A DNA stretch of 64,000 nt from Lentisphaera araneosa HTCC2155 (GCF_000170755.1 NZ_ABCK01000020.1:33207-97206), one strand, 5' to 3'. Counted from the stretch's first letter, positions 1-9,234 are shown. Made by a program: numbers and translations. Notes: generated by a model not told the origin, from the sequence alone.

Positions 1-370
1 GGCTTTTGAAGAAACGTGTGAGCACTTGGTCGACAATGAGTGAGGCTTGCCATTGTTCGCTCACTTTCTGGAGATTGATGTCGAAGTTGCAGTTGTCTAC
101 CGTTTGATTGAGTTTGTCGAGTAAGCGGACTTGTACCTTGGGGTAACCACTGATTTTTAATTTATATTCACTTTCAGCTTTGTTTGAGCTTATGGTGAAC
201 CAATCTGAATAAATTAATTTTCTTTTTAGGTTAGTGGAGAGTTTGGGCGAGATAGAAGAAGTTTCTAGATAAAGACGAGGATTGCTGAGTTGAGCGCTTT
301 TTGTGATATCTAGCTGTCCATAAGTAAGCATAGAGAAAAAACTAAGAAGTACTGACACGAAAACTTTCAT
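1..370 (-). CDS. TolB-like N-terminal domain protein (partial)
   Basis: The gene reads leftward from ATG at 370 and runs off the window edge, so only about 123 residues are visible. It begins with a signal peptide (MKVFVSVLLSFFSMLTYG), then a segment resembling the TolB N-terminal domain: a short strand, a helix ending in NLKRKLIYSDWF, and later a WQASLIVDQVLTRFF helix that fits the position where TolB has its HxxAD-type helix. TolB is the periplasmic beta-propeller of the Tol-Pal envelope complex. The propeller itself lies outside the window, so the assignment rests on the N-domain pattern only. A Tol role would suit the Gram-negative envelope genes nearby. It could also be another periplasmic protein with this domain. 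Confidence 0.5.
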   Translation of the reverse strand, partial: MKVFVSVLLSFFSMLTYGQLDITKSAQLSNPRLYLETSSISPKLSTNLKRKLIYSDWFTISSNKAESEYKLKISGYPKVQVRLLDKLNQTVDNCNFDINLQKVSEQWQASLIVDQVLTRFFKS

Positions 371-493
371 TTTTTTAAACCCTGTAAGTTGATTTGATCC
401 GACAATGTCTAAAATTGAAGGAGATTATTAGCTATGCAATCGGAAAAATAATAAAACTAGCTTAAAGCTTGAAAAAAAGGCGACATAAAGGAT

Positions 494-1165
494 ATGAAAA
501 CAGAAGATCATCAGAGAGACGTATATTTTTGGGATATGGATCATACAATTATTAATAATGATTGTGATGTCTCTTGGAAGGAGTTTTTGCATTCAAAAGG
601 TGTGGCGCCTTCTAATGCTATGGAATTGGCGGATAAATATTATCAAGACTACTTAAATAATACTTTGGATGATGCTGAATTTATGGACTTTCAGTTAGCA
701 GAATTTAAGGGTAAGACATGGGAAGAGATGTTGGAGCTTTCTCGCTTGCATTTCACTGAAGTTGTCAAGCAGAAGATCTACCCAGAAGCGGAGGAAATGA
801 TCCGTCAGCAAATGTCTGAAGGTAAGTTGTTATGTTTGATTACAGCTACTAATTCAGTGATTGCCTATGCTCTTAAGGAATATTTTGGTTTTGACCACAT
901 GATTGCCAGTAAACTCGAGTTAATTGAGGGTAAGTATACAGGAAAGCCTGAAGGTCAATATTGTTTGGGGCAAGGTAAAGTCGATTTGATGAAAAGTTTC
1001 TTTATTGAAAATGGCGGAAGTCTTGAGTCGGCGACTTACTATGGTGATAGCCCTGCGGACGTGGTGATTATGGAAGTTGTTGGTAATCCTTATGCAGTTA
1101 ATCCTTCCCCGGTTTTGTTAAAGGCGGCACGAGTGAACGATTGGCCAATTTTGTCTTTTAAATAA
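494..1165 (+). CDS. HAD-superfamily IB phosphatase (SerB-like)
   Basis: A 223-residue HAD hydrolase. Motif I is DMDHT at residues 14-18 (D14 the expected nucleophile, D16 the acid/base), motif II is the LITAT strand around residue 115, and the YYGDSPADVVIM segment near residue 182 is motif IV with the Mg-binding acidic pair. The helical cap between motifs I and II fits the IB subfamily (TIGR01490), whose members act on phosphoserine-like or phospholipid head-group substrates. The substrate cannot be read from sequence. It stands alone between the divergent TolB-like gene and a membrane-anchored hypothetical gene. The start is preceded by AAAGG spaced about 7 bases from ATG. Confidence 0.85.
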   Translation: MKTEDHQRDVYFWDMDHTIINNDCDVSWKEFLHSKGVAPSNAMELADKYYQDYLNNTLDDAEFMDFQLAEFKGKTWEEMLELSRLHFTEVVKQKIYPEAEEMIRQQMSEGKLLCLITATNSVIAYALKEYFGFDHMIASKLELIEGKYTGKPEGQYCLGQGKVDLMKSFFIENGGSLESATYYGDSPADVVIMEVVGNPYAVNPSPVLLKAARVNDWPILSFK

Positions 1166-1275
1166 AGAGTTTTATTCATAGGCTTTCACGAAAAGCTTTG
1201 TGCTTTAGTGGAAAAAGCATGAGTACGCACTTAATTGTACTTGTGTAAGTTTTTTATAATCAAGCTAATATCTCT

Positions 1276-1905
1276 ATGAAAGTTTTTCTGGTCAGTATAG
1301 TATTACATATCATCGTCTTAGGTCTTATATACCTGAATGGTGGCTTTGAGCCCGTGGAGAGTTCTGAAAACAGGCGAGTTAATCCACAAGAAGTAGCTCC
1401 TGAAGTTAAAGCCAGAGAAAAATCAGTGCCGATTAAGGATTCAAAGAAACGGGTCCTTGATGAAAAAGAGAAAGAAGAGCTAATAGTCAAAACTCTAGAC
1501 AATCAAAAAAAGCAATACGATCGCATGACCCCAAGTCAAAAGCATCGTAGCTTAGATCATCAGTTGGATCAGCTCGATGGTGTAGATGGAGGTATTCTTG
1601 AAGTTGTGACCTTGGAAGTGTTGAAGTTGATGGATAGTAAAGAGCCGTCAATGGAATCTAAGGGCCTTAGTAAGAAAACAGGCTTTGATCATGAGAGTAG
1701 TTTTTTTAAGGATGTGGCTCCTTGTCCCACTGGTATCCAGGTAAGTATGGAGGATAAACATGGGAATAAGTCGTCTTACATAATAGATAAGAAAGATGTG
1801 ACTGAAGACGATTTAGCATTATTAAAGCTTTATCAAAAGTCGAAAAATAATAAGGCACTAAAAATTATTCTCGATAGTTTTATTAAGCATTACCAGAATA
1901 AATAA
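1276..1905 (+). CDS. Membrane-anchored hypothetical protein
   Basis: A 209-residue protein of unknown function. One N-terminal hydrophobic helix (about residues 3-20, FLVSIVLHIIVLGLIYL) lies directly after Met-Lys, followed by a charged, Glu/Lys/Val-rich linker (residues 25-80) and a mostly helical C-terminal part. A single N-terminal anchor plus a charged periplasmic stalk resembles TonB or TolA in layout, but no TonB C-terminal domain is recognisable. One Cys occurs near residue 155 (VAPCPTG). No strong ribosome binding site is visible. It ends just before a bidirectional terminator shared with the convergent lipoprotein gene. Confidence 0.6.
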   Translation: MKVFLVSIVLHIIVLGLIYLNGGFEPVESSENRRVNPQEVAPEVKAREKSVPIKDSKKRVLDEKEKEELIVKTLDNQKKQYDRMTPSQKHRSLDHQLDQLDGVDGGILEVVTLEVLKLMDSKEPSMESKGLSKKTGFDHESSFFKDVAPCPTGIQVSMEDKHGNKSSYIIDKKDVTEDDLALLKLYQKSKNNKALKIILDSFIKHYQNK

Positions 1906-1913
1906 GCACAAAA

Positions 1914-1938
1914 AAAGCCTTCCGTTTAGGAAGGCTTT
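1914..1938. terminator. Bidirectional terminator hairpin
   Basis: A perfect 10-bp stem AAAGCCTTCC / GGAAGGCTTT with loop GTTTA, preceded by an A-run. It lies between two convergent genes (stops at 1905 and 1960) and can serve both strands. Confidence 0.85.
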
Positions 1939-1959
1939 GAAATGCAATGGGAGTGAGGT

Positions 1960-3138
1960 TTACTTCTCAGTAGCCTCAACTTCTTCTACAACTGGAGCAC
2001 CTAGGATGACCTTGATTTCTTTTTGGTCGAGTTTGCCGTTTTCAGTGCAAGTTACTGGCACTGTGGAAGAGTAAATAACTTTGTCAGCTTTCTTAAGTTC
2101 TACTTCCATGTGATAGAGGTACTTTTTGTTGGCTTGTTTGTGGTGGTATTCAATAGTGTAATCACTTGCAGAAGAAAAGTTTTCCACTTTTCTATATGAT
2201 ACGACTTTGGCAAGATCTTCTTTTGATTTTTTAACAAATAAAGTTGAGTTAAGCATGAGGCTTTTACCTTCTATTTTAGCTTCCTCAGCAAGGCTTGTTT
2301 GGCAAGCAATGCTGATGACGTTACGCATATTAGCAGCATTTAATGCGTCCTCAGCAGCTTTAGCCTCAGCAGCGAGTTTCTCTTCTTCCGCGAGTTTGGC
2401 ATCCTCAGCAGCCTTAGCCTCAGCAGCGAGTTTCGCTTCTTCAGCGAGTTTCGCTTCTTCAGCGAGTTTTGCTTCTTCAGCAGCTTTAGAGTCTTGCTTA
2501 GCTTTATTGTCTAGGTCTAATTGGACGGCGGCAGCGGCAGCAGCGGCAGTGGCAGCAATTTTCGCTTCTGCGGCAATTCTGTCGTCTTCCTCTTTTTTAG
2601 CAGCGGCAATTCTTTCTTCTTCGGCCTTTTTCTCAGCAGCGATTCTCGCTTCCTCTTCTTCTTTAGCTTTTTGCTCTGCAAGTTCTTCTGGAGACGGGCC
2701 TGGTTTTTTGTATTGAACATTACCGCCGCGAACGATTTTCTCTACAGTGTTAGTGCCTTGCTCATCTGTGTAGATGAGAGCGAAGTTAGCACGTTCGTGA
2801 AGGGGTATTTCTTCAACCTGCCCCTCGATATCCTGAGCAAAGTCAGTGGGACCATTATTTTCAGTATATATTAGTGTACGACCTTTGAGATCGACAGCTT
2901 CAGCATTTGCGTAATGCTCGTTAGCGTATTCAATTTCTCCTTTAAACACTGAACGGCCATCTTTTAGGACCAAACATTCACGATCAATTCTTTCAGATTT
3001 GTATTTGTCGAGGATTTGACCGTTGTGGTACACTTGGTATTGACTCTCTTCTGAATTGCTGTCCTGTTTTGAGCTGGCACATGAAAATAAGAAGAATAAA
3101 AGGATTGAGCCAATTAGGCTTAAAGGTTTAACGTTCAT
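1960..3138 (-). CDS. TolA-like coiled-coil lipoprotein
   Basis: A 392-residue protein with a type II signal peptide: hydrophobic stretch then LFSC with Cys20, the likely lipidation site (Phe at -2 is unusual). Residues 25-150 form a folded N-terminal domain. Residues about 155-270 are a low-complexity Ala/Glu/Lys/Asp coiled coil with an AEEAKLAEEAK-type repeat, like the TolA stalk. Residues 270-385 form a C-terminal domain with two Cys (IACQT and VTCTE) that could form a disulphide. The coding DNA of the stalk is an imperfect 15- to 30-bp tandem repeat (about 2340-2500), so copy number may vary. AGGAG lies about 10 bases before the ATG. A stalk crossing the periplasm is plausible, but the partner is unknown. 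Confidence 0.7.
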   Translation of the reverse strand: MNVKPLSLIGSILLFFLFSCASSKQDSNSEESQYQVYHNGQILDKYKSERIDRECLVLKDGRSVFKGEIEYANEHYANAEAVDLKGRTLIYTENNGPTDFAQDIEGQVEEIPLHERANFALIYTDEQGTNTVEKIVRGGNVQYKKPGPSPEELAEQKAKEEEEARIAAEKKAEEERIAAAKKEEDDRIAAEAKIAATAAAAAAAVQLDLDNKAKQDSKAAEEAKLAEEAKLAEEAKLAAEAKAAEDAKLAEEEKLAAEAKAAEDALNAANMRNVISIACQTSLAEEAKIEGKSLMLNSTLFVKKSKEDLAKVVSYRKVENFSSASDYTIEYHHKQANKKYLYHMEVELKKADKVIYSSTVPVTCTENGKLDQKEIKVILGAPVVEEVEATEK

Positions 3139-3445
3139 TAAAAAGGACTCCTATTGCATTATAAAGTTTTACCTAAAGTAGCCGATTAAGTGAATTGCAT
3201 GAAGTACACAAGTTGAAATAAACATAAAAAAGTAGCCATTCTTGGTCATTTTATCGTAGACTTTCTGTGTGAAGAGTCTTTTTCTCTTGAGTTAGTGCAA
3301 AATGGCGATGATATTTTTGATTCGGATTAACCAGTGTGATCGAGCATGGATTTACCTAAAAAGCTTCTGCGTATAAAAAAAACTAAAAAAATCCCCTTTT
3401 TAACTGGATTTTTCCTCAGACAACTACATTTTCTGTGACCGCAAC

Positions 3446-3526
<81 letters not shown>

Positions 3527-3530
3527 CTTT

Positions 3531-3567
3531 AAGGCCGAACTTCGAATGAAGTTCGGCCTTTTTTTGT
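3531..3567 (+). terminator. Terminator of tRNA-Leu
   Basis: A 12-bp stem AGGCCGAACTTC / GAAGTTCGGCCT with loop GAAT, followed by seven T. It starts five bases after the tRNA. Confidence 0.92.
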
Positions 3568-3669
3568 CTGCTTGCTTCAGTTGTTTTATAAATCCTCATG
3601 TGTATAGTTTTGGGAAAGTAATACTAATTAATTAACATAGATTAAGATTGAATCAATAGGGTGTTCTGA

Positions 3670-4734
3670 ATGATGGCTAATGATAAAACTGAAAAGAAAA
3701 AATTAGAAATTAATGTGTCTCGCCAATGGATGAATTGGATGCGAGATCAGCAATGCAGCTTTGCTTTTAGTACCTATCAGGCGGGGAAGTTATTTTTTAC
3801 AGGAACCAACACAGACGGTAAGCTCGCAGTTTTTGAAAGAACTTTTAACCGTGTGATGGGCTTGTGTACAGATACGAGTGAACGCCTTTATTTAAGTTCA
3901 CTTTGGCAGTTATGGCAATTTGATAATATTTTGGAAAAGGGTCAGAGTCATCAACAGAAGTATGATCGTTTTTATTTACCCACAAGGTCGTGGACAACAG
4001 GCGATCTAGATATTCACGACATGGCTGTGGGCGATAATGGTGAACTTTACTTTATCAATTGTTTGTTTGGTTGTATTGCGACGCTTCAAGAGGGGTATAG
4101 TTTTAAGCCTTATTGGAAGCCGAAATGGTTGAGTCGTTTAGTTCCAGAGGACAGGTGCCATTTGAATGGTTTAGCAATGGTAAATGGTAAGCCTAAGTAT
4201 GTAACCGCAATTTCTCAAACTGATGTCAATGAAGGTTGGCGTGAGCATCGTCGTGCTGGTGGGGTTGTCGTTGATATTGATACAGATGAAGTGGTATGTT
4301 CGGGTTTATCTATGCCCCATTCTCCTCGTTGGCACCAAGGTAAGTTATACCTACATAACTCAGGCAAGGGTGAGTTTGGTTATGTTGATTTAGAAACAAA
4401 ACAATTTGTTCCGATTTGCTTTGTGCCTGGCTACTTAAGGGGACTTACTTTCACGGGTGATTATGCAGTAGCCGGTATGTCGCAACCACGCGATAATAAA
4501 TCTTTTTCTGGTTTAGAGTTGAGTGAGCGCTTAGCGGAAAAAGGAGTCAGTGCCCGCTGTGGCCTACAAGTCATTGATTTGCGCGATGGTTCCCTGCCGC
4601 ATAGTTTGAATATCGATGGCTTTATCAATGAGTTGTATGATGTAGTAACTCTACCCGGCGTGCAGTCAAGTTATGCGGTGGGAACTCAAAAAGATGAAAT
4701 TCGTCGCGTCGTGCGAATGGGTGACTTTAATTAG
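3670..4734 (+). CDS. TIGR03032 / DUF4915 family protein
   Basis: A 354-residue cytoplasmic protein. The opening part matches the family signature: CSFAFSTYQAGKLFFTG followed by FERTFNRVMGLC. The rest (HDMAVGDNGELYFINC, CHLNGLAMVNGKPKYVTA, LSMPHSPRWHQGKLYL) has the repeated strand pattern of a beta-propeller. The family has no established biochemical activity. No signal peptide is present. A second Met directly follows the first (MMA), so the start could be three bases later. Its stop overlaps the stop of the convergent gene by a few bases, with no separate terminator between them. Confidence 0.85.
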   Translation: MMANDKTEKKKLEINVSRQWMNWMRDQQCSFAFSTYQAGKLFFTGTNTDGKLAVFERTFNRVMGLCTDTSERLYLSSLWQLWQFDNILEKGQSHQQKYDRFYLPTRSWTTGDLDIHDMAVGDNGELYFINCLFGCIATLQEGYSFKPYWKPKWLSRLVPEDRCHLNGLAMVNGKPKYVTAISQTDVNEGWREHRRAGGVVVDIDTDEVVCSGLSMPHSPRWHQGKLYLHNSGKGEFGYVDLETKQFVPICFVPGYLRGLTFTGDYAVAGMSQPRDNKSFSGLELSERLAEKGVSARCGLQVIDLRDGSLPHSLNIDGFINELYDVVTLPGVQSSYAVGTQKDEIRRVVRMGDFN

Positions 4735-6155
4735 TTCTTAAGTTTGACTCGAGTGTAGGGACTGGAGATGTGGCTTGGTAGCATTTTGCCATACACGGAG
4801 ACTGTTTTGCGATGGTTGCTATAGAAATCAATAAATTGACTTTCTGATTGAAGAGGGATTTCGGTAAAGAAACTCTTCCCATCGGATCCCATTTTCATCT
4901 CCTTGTAGTTTTCAGCAGGAAAATCTTCTTTGATGTATTGGATTGTCCCTTCTGGAGCGCGGTCGTACTTCCAGTAAAGTCGGCCTGATTCGGCTTTTTG
5001 ATTTTGTTCAAAAGTAATAGTTACTTTGATTGACGCGGCAAGGACTTCATAAGTTATTTTTGGTGGTCTTAGCATTTGGTTTTTTGCGCTTGAGAAATGT
5101 TGAAGGATGAAAGCTTGTTTTGTGGCGTCTTGTTTTTCCACTTTGGCGCCATTAGGCTTTTTTCCGTGACCTGAATTGATACGATTATAAGTGGGGATAT
5201 GCGGGTAGTGTCTTCCAAGGCTCGGCATATCAAAAGCGACAAAATCATGTGTTCCAGGATGAAAATATAGCTCGCAGCCTCGCTCCATGAGTTGTTTCCA
5301 GTTTTGAGAAATAAAGATGTGTGGGCTGACTAAGTTCGCCGTTTTCTTTAGGTCAGCCCAGGTATTGCCTTGGTCGAGAGCGGTTTGATTATAGATGGGG
5401 CCAAAAGTACCCCCTAAAAAACGGTGACGGCTATCGCCTGATTTTTTCGAATAATAATTTTTCAAGTCACTCCAAGCTTTGTCGTCACATAGACGCAATG
5501 GCGATTCACAGATAGGAGATACAGTGGCATGGAGCCCGGTGACTCGTGGGTCATGGATGATGGAAACAGAGGGGGAGGCGCCATTCTTAGAGCCGCCGGA
5601 AAGAAGAACTTTGCCTTTTTCAAAATAATTTTCTTCGGCGTAGGCAGCGGTTACACAACGCATCAAACTAGCAGGCCAAGCCCAGTATTGAATGGAGTAT
5701 TTGGGGTTGAGAGTTTTTGCGAAACGCTTCTTGCTTTCATCGCCGAGTTTCTTTTGACCCCAAGTACCGAATTCTTGAACGATTGTCATAGCTAAGCCGA
5801 CGCCTTGCTGGATCAATTCTTCATCTAGTCCACGAACTCGCAGATCTTGATTGAGCTTTTTTAAATTATTTCCACCCGTTAGGTGAAAACCTTTGGCTTT
5901 CGTTTTGGCAGGGACGATAAGCCTTAGTGGAACGCGATAGTCTTGGCCGGGCCAAAATTCACCCACACGGATATTAATCAGTTTTTGACGAGTTGGTGTG
6001 GGACCCTTAACTAAATGCCAATCTTCAATAACTTGAACGTCAAGGGTCGAGGAATCGTATATCACCTTCATATTGAACATGGGGCTGACAGGGTGAGGAA
6101 ATTCTGTGGCAAGTAGAGAGCTAGTAAAAATGAAAAATATGATGATGGATTTCAT
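4731..6155 (-). CDS. PhoPQ-activated pathogenicity-related-type alpha/beta hydrolase, secreted
   Basis: A 474-residue exported protein (signal peptide cleaved after about residue 17, SLLA-TEF). It resembles the PhoPQ-activated pathogenicity-related family (PF10142), whose members have an alpha/beta-hydrolase fold. The nucleophile elbow is SGGSKNGAS, with Ser189 as candidate nucleophile. A later HPGTHDFVAFD segment may carry an acid or His of the triad. An Ig-like C-terminal region (residues 370-470) follows. The substrate is unknown; PVC bacteria carry many such secreted hydrolases near sugar-degrading genes, so an esterase or glycan role is an inference. It stands alone, with its stop overlapping the convergent gene. 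Confidence 0.7.
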   Translation of the reverse strand: MKSIIIFFIFTSSLLATEFPHPVSPMFNMKVIYDSSTLDVQVIEDWHLVKGPTPTRQKLINIRVGEFWPGQDYRVPLRLIVPAKTKAKGFHLTGGNNLKKLNQDLRVRGLDEELIQQGVGLAMTIVQEFGTWGQKKLGDESKKRFAKTLNPKYSIQYWAWPASLMRCVTAAYAEENYFEKGKVLLSGGSKNGASPSVSIIHDPRVTGLHATVSPICESPLRLCDDKAWSDLKNYYSKKSGDSRHRFLGGTFGPIYNQTALDQGNTWADLKKTANLVSPHIFISQNWKQLMERGCELYFHPGTHDFVAFDMPSLGRHYPHIPTYNRINSGHGKKPNGAKVEKQDATKQAFILQHFSSAKNQMLRPPKITYEVLAASIKVTITFEQNQKAESGRLYWKYDRAPEGTIQYIKEDFPAENYKEMKMGSDGKSFFTEIPLQSESQFIDFYSNHRKTVSVYGKMLPSHISSPYTRVKLKN

Positions 6156-6234
6156 GGCGTCCTTAAGTTTTTTCTTTTTATAAACGCTAAGTAAAGCGAA
6201 ATATTTTTTCCTTAGTTAAAAAATAGTGGAAAAC

Positions 6235-7047
6235 TTAGATGAGCTCAATAGGGTTTAAGCCATAATAATTTTCCATAACGCGATAGATATGTGGGTGTTT
6301 CTTTTTGAGTTGCTGTGGTTTTTCAAAAAAGCACTCGGTACAAACAGCAAAGAATTCAGCTTCATTTAATGCCCCGTAAGGGTCGATCAGTGTGTCCTGA
6401 TGCTTTTTCTTCTTTTCTCTTAGCCACAGAAATTTTTTGTACATGATTTTCCCCCAGTCCAAGTAAGCGGAACGTTCTTGTAAGATCGGTACGCCGTCGG
6501 CACTACCATGTTCTTGGTCGAGTTGGTGCGCAAATTCGTGAAAAATAACGTTTTGCCCATCGTGAAAATTGGAAGCTCCTTTGCGGCAGCTATTCCAAGA
6601 AAGGACGATACTACCTCGAATTGATTGACCCAGTCTGATTGATTCCTCGCTGGAGACAAATGAGCCCTCGCTTTGCTCGATGTTGGATTTGAAGGCATCA
6701 GGATAGACGTAAATTGTGTTGAGTGAATTAAAGTGTTTTTGTGTGGGATTCTTGAGGGTGAGTAGGCAAGCTTGTGCGGCAATCGCAACGCGGATGCGAT
6801 CTTCCATAATCAGACCCTGGCAGGGGATGAACTCAATTTCATCTAAAAATATGTGGATGAGACCCCAAAGTTTTTTCCTATCTTGAGGGGGGAGTTTATC
6901 TAGATAGGGGACTTCTTCGTGTAAGAAAGTTTCCCACTCATTTGGGGCAGTGGAATTCATCAGCTTTTGGCGTTTGTGCTTTCTATAAAAGGGGATGCCA
7001 AGCGCCAAGCTTAAGGCGATAACTGTGATGCCTATTAATGTCTCCAT
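6235..7047 (-). CDS. mtfA: MtfA-like zinc metallopeptidase (M90), membrane-anchored
   Basis: A 270-residue protein with one N-terminal membrane helix (residues 3-20) and an M90-type peptidase domain. The zinc motif is HEFAHQLD (residues 170-177; His170, Glu171, His174), and the downstream EAEFFAVCTECFFE helix supplies the likely third ligand Glu. In Escherichia coli MtfA binds the Mlc repressor and has aminopeptidase activity in the glucose PTS circuit. No PTS gene is visible here, so the physiological partner is uncertain. The length matches the family (about 265). The N-terminal anchor occurs in many non-enterobacterial members. Confidence 0.85.
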   Translation of the reverse strand: METLIGITVIALSLALGIPFYRKHKRQKLMNSTAPNEWETFLHEEVPYLDKLPPQDRKKLWGLIHIFLDEIEFIPCQGLIMEDRIRVAIAAQACLLTLKNPTQKHFNSLNTIYVYPDAFKSNIEQSEGSFVSSEESIRLGQSIRGSIVLSWNSCRKGASNFHDGQNVIFHEFAHQLDQEHGSADGVPILQERSAYLDWGKIMYKKFLWLREKKKKHQDTLIDPYGALNEAEFFAVCTECFFEKPQQLKKKHPHIYRVMENYYGLNPIELI

Positions 7048-7233
7048 GAAATCTCCGAATCTAATTGAGTAAAGTTAATGCAATAAATTGAATTTGATAG
7101 TAAATGCGAATGGTGCAAATTTTGATATTCGGGGCTCGCGGAATTGATTTAGACTAAGCTTAGTAAAGTTGACCAAGAAATTTGGATTCAGTATGGCGAA
7201 GTTTTAGATTATGAAAAAAATAAGGAGCTAGAT

Positions 7234-7383
7234 ATGAAAAAATTAATAATGATTGGAGCTGTTCTTTGCTCTGTGTGGGCTTGTTCGAGTAGTGACCCAG
7301 GCTGTACTTGCTCGGGTAGTGATGGAGGTGTTTGTGCCTGTACGGGTGGATCGTGTGAATGTGGACCGTGTGACGCTAAATAA
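7234..7383 (+). CDS. Tiny Cys-rich lipoprotein (49 aa)
   Basis: A 49-residue ORF with a good AAGGAG six bases before ATG. The first 17 residues form a lipoprotein signal (hydrophobic core, then VWAC with Cys17 as lipidation site). The mature 33 residues hold eight Cys, arranged mainly as CxC pairs (CTC, CAC, CEC, then CGPC), with Gly, Ser and Asp between them. This spacing resembles metallothioneins and suggests a surface-anchored metal-binding peptide. That is inference; no named family is recognised. It is a single-gene unit with its own terminator. Confidence 0.7.
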   Translation: MKKLIMIGAVLCSVWACSSSDPGCTCSGSDGGVCACTGGSCECGPCDAK

Positions 7384-7403
7384 ACAAGAATAAAGTTTAA
7401 ACT

Positions 7404-7441
7404 AAAAAAGGCTTTTGCGAAGTTCGCAAAAGCCTTTTTTT
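7404..7441. terminator. Terminator containing the TTTGCG-N5-CGCAA palindrome
   Basis: A long inverted repeat AAAAAAGGCTTTTGCGA / TCGCAAAAGCCTTTTTT with a 3-base centre. It serves the small lipoprotein gene on the plus strand and aspS on the minus strand. Its core is one copy of the dispersed palindrome seen elsewhere in the window. Confidence 0.85.
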
Positions 7442-7458
7442 ATGAGTCTGAGTTAGAC

Positions 7459-9234
7459 TTACTCGCTCTTTTCTTTCACATCAGTTTTGATGGAAAGTTC
7501 CTCGAGTTGATCGTCACTCACCGGTGAAGGCGATTGCGTCATGAGGCAAGAGGCTTTAGCTGTTTTCGGGAAGGGAATTACTTCACGAAGTGAGCTAGCT
7601 CCAGTAAGCAGCATAACCATGCGGTCAAGACCGAGGGCTAAGCCACCGTGGGGAGGTGCGCCAAATGCGAGTGCATCGAGAATGTGGCCAAATTGGTGTT
7701 GAGCTTCTTCTTGGCTAATGCCGAGTGCATCAAACATTTCGGATTGAAGCTGAGTATCGTGAATACGAATGGAGCCACCGCCAAGTTCGCAACCATTGAG
7801 AACGAGGTCATAAGCACGGGCACGGATAGAGCCGCGATCACTTTGCATTTTATCACGGTCTGATTCGTGTGGTGCAGTGAAAGGGTGGTGCATCGCATGC
7901 CAGTCTTGTGTTTCTTCATCTTGAACGAGAAGTGGAAAATCAGTAACCCAAAGGTAATTCCATTGATCTTCTGGGATCATGTCAGTTTGCTTCGCAATGT
8001 GAAGGCGGAGTTGACCGAGAACTTCACAGGAAGTTGTGAAGCTATCTGCAGCAATGAGGAGCACATCATCCACTTCTAAGTTGGCGGTCTCTGTGATCGC
8101 TGCAACTTCGTCTTCTTTTAAGAATTTTGTGATGGAGCTCTTCCAGCTGCCGTCTTCTTTAACTTGGATAGTGGCTAGACCTTTCGCTCCGTAGAGTTGA
8201 GCATGAGCAGTCCATTCTTTGATCGTTTTATTTGTCGCGAATTTATTGCCACCTTTAACGTTGATAGCGCCAATGCGACCACCGTTTGCTAGTGTGTCAG
8301 CAAAAACTTTAAATTCTGAATTTTTAAGTGCTGGCTCGAGGTTGATAAGCTCCATGCCAAAACGTGTGTCGGGCTTGTCGCTGCCGAACCGCGTCATGGC
8401 TTCGAAGTAATCGAGGCGTTGGAAAGGAGTTGGGATGTCAATACCCTTAACTTCTTTCATGATACGGCTCATAAGGCCTTCGAGAAGGGAGTAGATGTCC
8501 TCTTCATCAATGAAAGACATTTCCAAATCCACTTGCGTGAATTCAGGCTGGCGATCAGCACGGAGGTCTTCGTCACGGAAGCAGCGAGCAATTTGGAAGT
8601 AACGCTCGAGGCCACCAACCATAAGCAGTTGCTTGTATTGCTGAGGTGCTTGGGGAAGCGCGTAGAATTGACCAGGGTGAACACGACTTGGCACGAGGTA
8701 GTCGCGAGCGCCTTCTGGAGTGCTTTTCGAAAGGATAGGAGTTTCGATTTCTAAGAAGTTTTGATCGTCGAAGTAATCGCGGAGAGTTTTTGTGATGCGG
8801 TGACGAAGAACCATTTTCTCGGTGAGTGCGGGACGACGGAAGTCGAGGTAACGATAACGCAGGCGCATTTCTTCGTTCACTTTATCGTCATCGAGATTAA
8901 AGGGCATGGGGCGCGCTTTATTTTCGATTTTAAGATCTTGTACAACAACTTCAACAGCACCAGTGGGGAGTTTCTTGTTGATCATGTTTTCTGGACGACA
9001 ACGAACTTTACCTTTGACGCTGATGACCCACTCTTCACGGAGCGAGTTGCCGAGAGACATGAGTTCTTCTCCAGCATCGGGTTCGATATTAACTTGAACG
9101 AAACCTGAACGGTCACGAAGGTCGAGGAAAATGAGGCCGCCTAAGTCGCGTCGGCTCTTGATCCAGCCTGAAAGAATGACTTCTTGATCTTTGTTTTCTG
9201 GGCGAAGTTCGCCGCATTTGTGTGTTCTCTTCAT
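7459..9234 (-). CDS. aspS: Aspartyl-tRNA synthetase
   Basis: A bacterial-type class II AspRS of 591 residues. It has an N-terminal OB-fold anticodon-binding domain (GWIKSRRDLGGLIFLDLRDR), the catalytic core with motif 2 region FRDEDLRADRQPEFTQ, the bacterial GAD insertion (residues about 300-410), and motif 3 GLALGLDRM. It charges tRNA-Asp with aspartate in the cytoplasm. Whether it also charges tRNA-Asn cannot be told here. ATG at 9234 (KRTHKCGELR follows) is chosen; an in-frame GTG at 9246 would add four residues. It is transcribed leftward after the HU gene but separated from it by a terminator. Confidence 0.97.
   Translation of the reverse strand: MKRTHKCGELRPENKDQEVILSGWIKSRRDLGGLIFLDLRDRSGFVQVNIEPDAGEELMSLGNSLREEWVISVKGKVRCRPENMINKKLPTGAVEVVVQDLKIENKARPMPFNLDDDKVNEEMRLRYRYLDFRRPALTEKMVLRHRITKTLRDYFDDQNFLEIETPILSKSTPEGARDYLVPSRVHPGQFYALPQAPQQYKQLLMVGGLERYFQIARCFRDEDLRADRQPEFTQVDLEMSFIDEEDIYSLLEGLMSRIMKEVKGIDIPTPFQRLDYFEAMTRFGSDKPDTRFGMELINLEPALKNSEFKVFADTLANGGRIGAINVKGGNKFATNKTIKEWTAHAQLYGAKGLATIQVKEDGSWKSSITKFLKEDEVAAITETANLEVDDVLLIAADSFTTSCEVLGQLRLHIAKQTDMIPEDQWNYLWVTDFPLLVQDEETQDWHAMHHPFTAPHESDRDKMQSDRGSIRARAYDLVLNGCELGGGSIRIHDTQLQSEMFDALGISQEEAQHQFGHILDALAFGAPPHGGLALGLDRMVMLLTGASSLREVIPFPKTAKASCLMTQSPSPVSDDQLEELSIKTDVKEKSE

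Noticed and set aside
2207..2716. Ala/Ser-rich protein on the plus strand
   Set aside because: It is the antisense reading of the lipoprotein's repetitive stalk; no start signal and simple composition.
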